Assembly (NCBI GenBank): GCA_027352645.1
Contig: DAIEIL010000191.1
Location: forward strand, 1 to 13,155
Length of the DNA: 13,155 bases
Source: Rhodobiaceae bacterium
GTDB taxonomy: Bacteria; Pseudomonadota; Alphaproteobacteria; Parvibaculales; Parvibaculaceae
Direction of reading: 5' to 3'
Shown here one piece after another: positions 7,045 through 12,650 of the stretch (its first letter is position 1; each line of letters opens with the position of its first letter). The position numbers and the translations under genes were made by a program. The notes under the pieces were generated by a model, which was given only the letters and a program-made list of their open reading frames with translations, made no database searches and was not told the origin of the DNA.

Positions 7045-7986
7045 ATGGCAGAGCGCGCGCCCGCGAAGCAGGGGATCGTCGTCTTCGCCTATAGCGAGGT
7101 GGGGCACGCCTGCCTCAAGGCGCTGATCGACCGCGGCGAAAATATTCTCGCGCTGTTCACGCATGAGGATTCGCCGGACGAGCGGCAATGGTTCCGCTCC
7201 TGCGCGGCGCTGGCGAAAGCGCATGGCATTCCCGTTTACACGGCGGAGTCGCGCGAAGGCGATACGGTCGAGCGCGTCATCCGCGATCTCGCGCCGGATC
7301 TGATCTTCTCCTTCTATTATCGCAAGATGATCCCGGAGCGCATTCTCAATCTCGCGCGTCTCGGCGCCTACAACATGCATGGCTCGCTCCTGCCGCGCTA
7401 TCGTGGGCGCGCGCCGCTCAACTGGGCGATCATCCACGGCGAGACGGAAACCGGCGTGACGCTGCATGTCATGGTGAAGGAGGCCGATGCCGGCGACGTC
7501 ATCGACATGGAAGCCGTTTCGATCGGTCCCGAGGAAACGGCGGGTCAGGTCGCGGAGCGTATTCCGGCTGCCGCCGTTCGCCTCATCCTGCGCCAGATCG
7601 ACGGCCTCAAGGCGGGCACCGCGTCGCGCCATGTGCAGGATGTGAGCAAGGCGACATATTTCGGCATTCGCAAGCCCGAAGACGGCCGTATCGACTGGCG
7701 CCAGACGGCGCTGCAGGTCTTCAATCTCGTCCGCGCCGTGGCGCCGCCCTTTCCGGGCGCCTTCACCGATGCGTCGGGCCGCAGATTCATGATCTGGCAG
7801 GCGCGTGTGAGCGAGGGGAGCGGAAAGCCCGGCGAGGTTCTGTCGCTGCGCCCGCTCATCGTCGCAACGGGCGAAGGGGCAGTGGAAGCCGTGCATTTCG
7901 GTTTCGAGGGAGAGGACGAAGCGGGCGCCAGCGAGGCCGTGCTTTCGGCGCTCCATGTTGGCGATACAGTGGGAGAGGGCGCGTGA
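7045..7986 (+). CDS. arnA: UDP-4-amino-4-deoxy-L-arabinose formyltransferase, stand-alone ArnA N-terminal module
   Basis: Transfers a formyl group from 10-formyltetrahydrofolate to the 4-amine of UDP-L-Ara4N, giving the UDP-L-Ara4FN used by ArnC. The 313 residues match the N-terminal half of enterobacterial ArnA (about 304 residues): FAYSEVGHACLKAL (14-27), THEDSPDE (39-46), FSFYYRKMIP (88-97), NMHGSLLPRYRGRAP (110-124) and EADAGDVI (146-153). With an offset of 8, catalytic N102, H104 and D140 of E. coli ArnA correspond to N110, H112 and D148, all present. About 205-300 forms the OB-like C-terminal subdomain of formyltransferases. The chain stops before any decarboxylase domain, which is instead encoded at 3630. 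The related methionyl-tRNA formyltransferase lacks the FYYRKMIP-type stretch. Start ATG 7045 is 2 nt after the arnC stop, with AGG overlapping it; its own stop overlaps the arnT GTG. Confidence 0.92.
   Translation: MAERAPAKQGIVVFAYSEVGHACLKALIDRGENILALFTHEDSPDERQWFRSCAALAKAHGIPVYTAESREGDTVERVIRDLAPDLIFSFYYRKMIPERILNLARLGAYNMHGSLLPRYRGRAPLNWAIIHGETETGVTLHVMVKEADAGDVIDMEAVSIGPEETAGQVAERIPAAAVRLILRQIDGLKAGTASRHVQDVSKATYFGIRKPEDGRIDWRQTALQVFNLVRAVAPPFPGAFTDASGRRFMIWQARVSEGSGKPGEVLSLRPLIVATGEGAVEAVHFGFEGEDEAGASEAVLSALHVGDTVGEGA
7971..7979 (+). promoter_or_regulatory. Ribosome-binding site fixing the arnT GTG start
   Basis: GGGAGAGGG lies 3-11 nt before the GTG at 7983, inside the 3' end of the formyltransferase gene. 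It is the strongest Shine-Dalgarno near the overlap and supports the non-ATG start; the next in-frame ATG would lie beyond the catalytic Asp of ArnT. Confidence 0.7.
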
Positions 7987-9779
7987 AGTTCGACGACATC
8001 CTGAAAAGGCGCGGCGCCTTGCCGCTCCTCCTCGCGCTGCTGCTCGCGGCCTTCTTCCTGTTCGACATTGGCGGGCGCAGCGTCTCGTCGCCAGACGAAG
8101 GCCGCTATATCGAAATTCCGCGCGAGATGGTCGAGACGGGCGACTATGTGCTGCCGCGCCTCGACGGCGTTCTCTATTTTGAAAAGCCGCCGCTCTTCTA
8201 TTGGCTCGAAGCATCGGCGGTGAAGGTGCTCGGCATCACCGAAGGCACGATGCGCCTCTGGCCCGCAATCCTCGGTTTCGCGGGCTGCCTGATGACCTAT
8301 GGCGTGGGCCGCCGCTTCTACGGGCGAACGGCAGGTCTCGTCTCGGCCGCCATTCTGGCGACGACGCTTCTCTATTACGCGCTGGCGCGCTTCGTCATCC
8401 TCGACATGCTGGAAAGCGTGACGATGGGGGCGTCCCTCTTCGCCTTCCTCCTGTCGGCAGAGGAGAAGGACGAAAAACGCGCAATCTGGTGGGCGCGGGC
8501 AGGGCACGTCGCCGCCGCACTTGCGGTTCTCTCGAAAGGCCTCATCGGCTTCGTGCTGCCGGGCGCGGTCGGTCTGGTCTGGATCGCGCTGTCGGGCCGC
8601 TGGTCTTTCGTTCGCCGCGCGCTTTGTCCTTCCGGCATTCTGCTCTTCCTGCTCATCGCGACGCCCTGGCATGTGCTGGCCGCGATGCGGAACCATGATT
8701 TCCTGTGGTTCTATTTCGTCCATGAGCATCTGATGCGCTTCACGACGGATGTGCATCGGCGCGATGGACCGATCTATTATTTCGTGGCCATTCTTGCCGT
8801 CGGCTTCCTGCCCTGGACAGGCTATCTCTGGCATGCGGTGAAGGATGCGCTTCCGTCGAGCTGGAAGACGCGGAGCGAAAAGCCTGTCGAGCTGTTCCTG
8901 CTCGTCTGGGCCGCGGTCATCTTCATCTTCTTCTCGGTGTCGAGTTCGAAGCTGCCGCCTTACATCCTTCCGATCTTTCCGCCGCTCGCTCTGCTCGTCG
9001 GCAGGGTCGTCGCGCCGCGCATCGAGGCCGGATTGCCGGACACGCTTTCGGTTGGGCGCTATTTCTTCGCTGGCGTCTTCGGCCTTCTCGGCCTTGCGGT
9101 GCCGGTTGCCTACAACATCCCCGCCTTGCGGGCGAATGGCGATGTCGGGCCCTATCTCGATCTGGTGAGGCCGCTCGTTTTCACGATGTCGGCGTTCTTC
9201 ATCGTGACTTCGCTTGCTGCGCTGTTCATGTCGCGCCGCTTCGGCATGCGCGCGACTTTCGCGAGCGTCATCGTCGCGGGCGCGCTCGGCTGGATCGGCG
9301 TCAGCCTCGTCGCGTCGCGCGCCGATCCCAATTCGATCAAGCCGGTGGCCGAGGTCATCAATACCTATCGCCAGCATGGCGAACGTGTGGCGAGCGTCGG
9401 CACCTTGTTCTACGACCTGCCGGTCTACATCAAGGACAAGGTCATCGTCGTGAATAACAAGGCCGAATTCGACTTCGGCATGACGCAGGAAGACGTGAGC
9501 CAGTATGTGATGCAGATGGAGGAGTTCTCCAGGCTGTGGAATGGCCACGATCTCATGTTCATGGTGGTGCGGGCCAATCTCTTCGAGACATGGAAGGCGA
9601 AGGGGATGCCGCTCCATATGTGCGTCATCAAGCGCACGGAACGCGCCGTCGGCCTCTCGAATTATCCGATCTTCAATGCGAAGGGCGAGATGATCTGCGA
9701 GCCCTGGTACGATCTCGAGGACAAGCCTGACTTCAATCCGAAGGCGAGCGATCCTCAGACGCGCCACACGCCGGAATGA
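7983..9779 (+). CDS. arnT: Lipid A 4-amino-4-deoxy-L-arabinose transferase ArnT (GT39/PMT-like)
   Basis: A polytopic inner-membrane GT-C glycosyltransferase moving L-Ara4N from undecaprenyl phosphate to lipid A phosphates on the periplasmic side. The 598-residue product has a first membrane helix (about 11-29), then a periplasmic loop with PDEGRY (37-42), PREM (46-49), VLPRLDGVLYFEKPP (56-70) and many later helices. In Cupriavidus metallidurans ArnT the catalytic/metal residues are D55, E84 and K85; the spacing is matched exactly by D38, E67 and K68 here. LSKGLIGFVLPG also fits ArnT. Length is slightly above the usual 550. GTG 7983 overlaps the previous stop (GTGA) and has a strong Shine-Dalgarno; upstream in-frame starts fall within the formyltransferase gene. 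A generic GT39 acting on another acceptor cannot be excluded, but the arn neighbours argue for ArnT. Confidence 0.88.
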   Translation: MKFDDILKRRGALPLLLALLLAAFFLFDIGGRSVSSPDEGRYIEIPREMVETGDYVLPRLDGVLYFEKPPLFYWLEASAVKVLGITEGTMRLWPAILGFAGCLMTYGVGRRFYGRTAGLVSAAILATTLLYYALARFVILDMLESVTMGASLFAFLLSAEEKDEKRAIWWARAGHVAAALAVLSKGLIGFVLPGAVGLVWIALSGRWSFVRRALCPSGILLFLLIATPWHVLAAMRNHDFLWFYFVHEHLMRFTTDVHRRDGPIYYFVAILAVGFLPWTGYLWHAVKDALPSSWKTRSEKPVELFLLVWAAVIFIFFSVSSSKLPPYILPIFPPLALLVGRVVAPRIEAGLPDTLSVGRYFFAGVFGLLGLAVPVAYNIPALRANGDVGPYLDLVRPLVFTMSAFFIVTSLAALFMSRRFGMRATFASVIVAGALGWIGVSLVASRADPNSIKPVAEVINTYRQHGERVASVGTLFYDLPVYIKDKVIVVNNKAEFDFGMTQEDVSQYVMQMEEFSRLWNGHDLMFMVVRANLFETWKAKGMPLHMCVIKRTERAVGLSNYPIFNAKGEMICEPWYDLEDKPDFNPKASDPQTRHTPE

Positions 9780-9792
9780 CGGTCCGCGCATC

Positions 9793-10404
9793 ATGAGCCT
9801 GCCGAGCCGCACGGACTGGATCTGGATCAGGCACGCTTCCGTGCAGGGGCAGGAGTCGCGCTATTACGGCCAGCTCGACGTCGCCTGCGAGCCGGTGAAC
9901 CCGGTCGTGGCCTCGGTGCTCGCGCGGCAGCTTCCGCCCGTCGCCGTGTGGGTGGCGACGCCGCTGAGCCGCACGCGAGCGACGGCGCTGGCGCTGAAGC
10001 CGGGCGTCGATCCGATCGAGATACCGGATCTGACCGAACAGAATTACGGCTTGTGGCAGGGCCGTGGGCATAATGATGTCTATGCCGCGAACCGCGGCCT
10101 CGACTGGGCGAACCCCGCCGATATCCGCCCGCCGGAGGGCGAGAGCTTCGCCGATCTCGCCGCCCGCGTCGCTGGCGCGGTGGACCGCTTGACCGCGCAT
10201 TATGCGGGCCACTCCATCGTTGCCGTCGCCCACGCCGCGACGATCCGCGCCGCCATCGGCCACGCGCTCGGCCTCGATCCCGCGACATCGCTCCGTATCG
10301 AGATTGCGCCTCTGTCGCTGACGCGGCTCAACTGCCGCATCGTGAACGGTGCGCCGGTCTGGGGCGTCGGCTGCGTTAATTTCGAAGTGCCGGCGGCGCG
10401 TTAG
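9793..10404 (+). CDS. Histidine phosphatase (phosphoglycerate-mutase fold) family protein
   Basis: A likely soluble phosphomonoesterase of branch 1 of the histidine phosphatase superfamily; substrate unknown. In 203 residues it has IRHA (12-15) with R13 and phospho-acceptor H14 (the usual RHG is RHA here), YYGQLD (24-29), TPLSRTRATA (56-65), the acid donor candidate E82 in LTEQNYGLWQG, and AHAATIR (146-152) with the second catalytic H147. YGQ.D and YGLWQG recall alpha-ribazole-phosphatase (CobC)-like members, but no cobalamin gene is near. It begins 13 nt after arnT on the same strand, so it is probably co-transcribed with the arn-type block, suggesting but not proving a linked role. Its TAG overlaps by 4 nt the TAA of the convergent CheZ-like gene. 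No signal peptide or membrane segment is seen. ATG 9793 lacks a strong Shine-Dalgarno. Confidence 0.85.
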   Translation: MSLPSRTDWIWIRHASVQGQESRYYGQLDVACEPVNPVVASVLARQLPPVAVWVATPLSRTRATALALKPGVDPIEIPDLTEQNYGLWQGRGHNDVYAANRGLDWANPADIRPPEGESFADLAARVAGAVDRLTAHYAGHSIVAVAHAATIRAAIGHALGLDPATSLRIEIAPLSLTRLNCRIVNGAPVWGVGCVNFEVPAAR

Positions 10405-10994
10405 TCCGCGGCGCGGATCGTCTTTCCGCGTTCATGCGCCAGCATGGCGTTGAGCCGCTGTTCGAGGTAGCGCAGGCCCGCCACCAGCTTCGTCGTGCGC
10501 TGGCCCGTGATGTCCTGAAAGGACGCGGCCATGAAAATGCCCCGCGCATGGGTTTCGATCTCGTCGCAGAGGTCGCCATCGGCACCCTTGCGCCGCAACT
10601 GTTCGCCGATTTCCTGCAGCCGCTCGACGGCAGCCAGAATGTCGAGTGTCGCCCGTTCGGCGGAGGCGGCAATTGCCTCCGCGTCCTGCGCGGGGTCGAC
10701 GGGGCGCAGAATGAAGCCTTCGCGCGGTTTGGTGGCCGCGAGGTTCTGCTGCGTTTCCACGATGGAGCGGCGCATGTCTTCCAGGTCGCGATAGAGCGCG
10801 TCTATATCGGCAGCGGATTTCGCGCGTTCGTCGGCATCGCCGCGTCGCTCGATCGCTTCGAGCAGGCGGTCGGTATCTGCGGCGCGGGCGCGGCGCGCGA
10901 ATTCGGCCAGAAACCAGCGCCCGCGCGGGCTCTCCATCACGGCGCTTTCGATCTCGTCGAAATCGTTCTGGGCGTCGGCCGGTTCGCTCATCAT
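10401..10994 (-). CDS. CheZ-like protein (putative CheY-P phosphatase homologue)
   Basis: Resembles the chemotaxis phosphatase CheZ, a long helical-hairpin dimer that dephosphorylates CheY-P. The 197-residue product is predicted almost wholly helical and charged. Residues 25-45 (GRWFLAEFARRARAADTDRL) look like the N-terminal segment common to alphaproteobacterial CheZ-like proteins. The stretch AASFQDITGQRTTKLV (156-171) matches the CheZ active region: E. coli D143 and Q147 in DFQDLTGQ correspond to D161 and Q165, with the same spacing. It is slightly shorter than E. coli CheZ (214), and the C-terminal CheY-binding tail is not evident (it ends HERGKTIRAAD). No che, fli or mot gene is in the window, so this is an orphan. 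Two ATGs in tandem begin it (10994 and 10991). Its stop overlaps the histidine phosphatase stop, with no terminator between. Confidence 0.75.
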   Translation of the reverse strand: MMSEPADAQNDFDEIESAVMESPRGRWFLAEFARRARAADTDRLLEAIERRGDADERAKSAADIDALYRDLEDMRRSIVETQQNLAATKPREGFILRPVDPAQDAEAIAASAERATLDILAAVERLQEIGEQLRRKGADGDLCDEIETHARGIFMAASFQDITGQRTTKLVAGLRYLEQRLNAMLAHERGKTIRAAD

Positions 10995-11037
10995 GGTTCC
11001 GCCGGACTTGGGAAAGATCGCTCAATTATCCGGGCGA

Positions 11038-11057
11038 TTGCTTACCTTTTGCTTACC
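11038..11057. repeat. Direct repeat TTGCTTACC in the cheZ-like/methyltransferase divergent gap
   Basis: TTGCTTACC occurs at 11038-11046 and 11049-11057, an 11-bp period (about one helical turn), 44 bp upstream of the CheZ-like start and 73 bp upstream of the methyltransferase start. Same-face spacing in a 135-bp divergent promoter region is what a dimeric or cooperative regulator site would look like. No known consensus is recognised. Confidence 0.5.
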
Positions 11058-11129
11058 ATGTGTCCGCGCTTGCCCGAGCCCTCCGGACGTGGCACCCATG
11101 AGCCCATATTTCCGACACATGAGGCTGCC

Positions 11130-11753
11130 ATGACCGCCCGCCGACTTCCAATCGATATCGAGGCCGTGAAGGGTTTCATGGACGCGGAAGAGGGCTGGGC
11201 GCTCCATGATGCGGCGCTGGAGGCCTCGAAGCTCGGCCCATGCCTCGAAATCGGCTCCTATTGCGGCAAGTCGACGGTCTATCTGGGCACAGCCTGCCAG
11301 CAGAACGGCGCGGTGCTCTACGCCCTCGACCATCATTACGGCTCGGAGGAAAACCAGAAGGGCTGGGAGCATCACGACACCGCGCTCTACGATCCAGAGA
11401 CCGACAAGCTCAACACCTTCCCGCTCTTCCGCCGCACGCTTCGCCTGGCCGGGCTCGAAGACACGGTAGTGCCCGTCGTCGCGCCTTCGACGGTTGCCTC
11501 CAAAGGCTGGGCGACGCCGCTCGGCATGGTTTTCATCGATGGCGGGCATGGTATGGAGCCGGCGCTTGCCGACTACCGTCACTGGGCGCCCCGCGTGGTC
11601 CCCGGCGGTATCCTCGCGATCCACGACGTCTTCCCGGACCCGAAAGACGGCGGCCGCCCGCCCCATGAGATTTTCATGATGGCGCTGGCGTCGAACCTCT
11701 TTGCGGAGGAGCGAGCGGTGAAGAGCCTGCGGGTGTTGCGGCGGGCGATTTAA
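11130..11753 (+). CDS. Class I SAM-dependent methyltransferase (Methyltransf_24-like)
   Basis: Putative S-adenosylmethionine-dependent methyltransferase; substrate unknown. The 207-residue product has the glycine motif I LEIGSYCGKST (39-49), an acidic residue at the end of beta-2 (ALDHHYG, 65-71), FIDGGH (135-140) and a late HDVF (165-168) after PGGILA. FIDGGH plus HDV is typical of the Methyltransf_24/cephalosporin-hydroxylase-related group, which often modifies sugars or natural products. The frame stays open far upstream (to 10434), but that region is antisense to the CheZ-like gene; ATG 11130 with GAGG (11121-11124) gives a normal N-terminus. It is divergent from the CheZ-like gene. Its TAA overlaps by two bases the stop of the low-GC fragment on the other strand. 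Confidence 0.85.
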   Translation: MTARRLPIDIEAVKGFMDAEEGWALHDAALEASKLGPCLEIGSYCGKSTVYLGTACQQNGAVLYALDHHYGSEENQKGWEHHDTALYDPETDKLNTFPLFRRTLRLAGLEDTVVPVVAPSTVASKGWATPLGMVFIDGGHGMEPALADYRHWAPRVVPGGILAIHDVFPDPKDGGRPPHEIFMMALASNLFAEERAVKSLRVLRRAI

Positions 11754-12007
11754 GCCAAGCCGGCCTCTAAGCGCCGATGTTCGTAAATTTCTATCGTGCG
11801 CTGATCGCCATCAACCAGTCGTTCATAGAAATGTTCGTCGTGAGCCCATTCGGGGAAGCTGATGCAACGGATCACGACGTCGTTTCCTGCCGTCGCAAAC
11901 GACAGAGCCCAGCCATTTGGAAGGCTGGTCTCCACAAAATCAAAGAACTCTGCCGGATAAGGCGTGGGCCACCAGTTCTCTTCTATGTTGTGGATATATA
12001 TATCCAA
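11750..12007 (-). pseudogene. C-terminal fragment of an unrecognised protein, frame-broken
   Basis: Not recognised. The 80 or so residues after the frame break (HNIEENWWPTPYPAEFFDFV onward, to the tail HRRLEAGLA) are acidic and Trp/Phe-rich, looking like a genuine folded polypeptide rather than a GC-driven shadow frame. The only start is a TTG in the (AT)5 tract with no Shine-Dalgarno. The 11983-12171 frame reads smoothly into this one (..ARWDEGGIWIYI, then HNIEEN..) if one AT unit (2 nt) is removed, so this is best read as the 3' end of a single gene interrupted by a dinucleotide insertion. Base composition is visibly lower in GC than the flanks. Composition recalls small immunity or DUF proteins linked to polymorphic toxins, but that is only an impression. 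Confidence 0.5.
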
Positions 12008-12171
12008 ATTCCGCCTTCATCCCAGCGCGCGATGGCCAAAACCGGGTATGCCTCGCCTAGCTCTAACTCCTGAATCTCTCCGCTTATGCGTATGTATCGC
12101 TGAAGCCGATTCTTGGGAGCCCCGTTCGGCAACTGATCCAGGTCGTTGATTGCGCAGCGGGCTTTTATCAT
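11983..12171 (-). pseudogene. Middle fragment of the same unrecognised gene
   Basis: From an ATG at 12171 this frame encodes 62 residues (MIKARCAINDLDQLPN at the start, ISGEIQELELGEAYPVLAIA in the centre) and then runs into TAG at 11983-11985, just after the (AT)5 tract. Its extension upstream of 12171 is Arg/Ser-rich and looks out of frame, whereas the other frame (12017-12496) looks coding there. So either a gene starts at 12171, with a poor ribosome site and its last 80 codons shifted by 2 nt, or one longer gene has a second frame break near 12170, in the GATGATAAAAGC stretch. No family is recognised. Confidence 0.45.
11992..12005. repeat. (AT)5 dinucleotide tract in a palindrome at a frame break
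   Basis: GGATATATATATCC contains five AT units (11994-12003) flanked by GG and CC. It marks the point where coding potential on the minus strand changes frame by 2 nt, equal to one repeat unit. It is the only such dinucleotide run noticed in an otherwise GC-rich window. Confidence 0.85.
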
Positions 12172-12496
12172 CGGGCGTCGACTCCGTCGCTTCCGCGAGC
12201 ATCGATTCCATGTCGTGATCGTGCGTGACGTGATACGCAAAACAATCGGCCAGTTTCTCGGGGATGTTGGGCAAGTTTTTCTTCACCCAGCCCCTTATGT
12301 CTTCCTCTTCCGAGGGAGAAGCGCCGCCGCTCCATTTTGTGATGTAGTGATTGTTGAGCGGATCGCCGGAAAAGAAGAGAAACGTTTCATCAGACACGAA
12401 TGTCTCAACATAGATAATGTTCCAATCGTTGTTTCTGAACGATTGACGAACTGCCACTTTTGGCAAATGCAGTTGCTTGGAAATTGCCGGAACCAA
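12017..12496 (-). pseudogene. Unrecognised protein, N-terminal and central part credible, probably frame-broken
   Basis: Residues 1-110 of this 159-codon frame look like real protein: SFRNNDWNIIYVETFVSDET, FLFFSGDPLNNHYITKWSGG, a Glu-rich helix and KLADCFAYHVTHDHDMES. After about residue 112 (near 12165) it turns into RRDSGVRARRGIPGFG-like sequence typical of an out-of-frame read, while the 11983-12171 frame becomes protein-like. The only start is TTG at 12496. The frame stays open further upstream without any usable start and passes through the hairpin at 12498-12525, so the true 5' end may be lost or out of frame. No family is recognised; GC is lower than the neighbours, suggesting acquired and decaying DNA. 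Confidence 0.45.
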
Positions 12497-12497
12497 A

Positions 12498-12525
12498 GCA
12501 GCCTTACGCTCTGCGGTAAGGCTGC
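12498..12525. terminator. Perfect 10-bp inverted repeat, possible terminator on the minus strand
   Basis: GCAGCCTTAC (12498-12507) and GTAAGGCTGC (12516-12525) enclose the 8-nt loop GCTCTGCG. Read on the minus strand the hairpin is followed by only three T, so it is a weak intrinsic terminator at best, possibly for the gene ending at 12651. It sits exactly at the edge of the low-GC fragment. The rest of 12497-12650 shows nothing else supportable. Confidence 0.45.
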
Positions 12526-12650
12526 GATCTACGCATTCGCATGGTGAGGCGTGTCCTTGAGATCCATAAGTGACGGTGGCGATGGCGGAAAGAGCGATGC
12601 AGAACTAGAGCGACCTTTTCTTTGTTGGTCTCTGGTGGCTCATCGGGCCC

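Noticed and set aside
7188..7982. In-frame N-terminal extension of ArnT
   Set aside because: It lies wholly in the formyltransferase gene, is Arg/Gly-rich, and the GTG at 7983 with a strong Shine-Dalgarno gives the normal ArnT N-terminus.
7545..9812. 755-residue open frame antisense to arnT and the formyltransferase gene
   Set aside because: It is Arg/His/Glu-rich, with no recognisable domain, and mirrors strongly supported genes on the plus strand. Long antisense frames are expected in GC-rich DNA.
3630..10404. Whole central block as a novel polysaccharide or defence system
   Set aside because: Six of the seven genes match Arn pathway enzymes with catalytic residues in place, so a known pathway in an unusual arrangement explains it.
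10434..11129. In-frame N-terminal extension of the methyltransferase
   Set aside because: It is antisense to the CheZ-like gene and has no domain; ATG 11130 has a ribosome site and normal family length.
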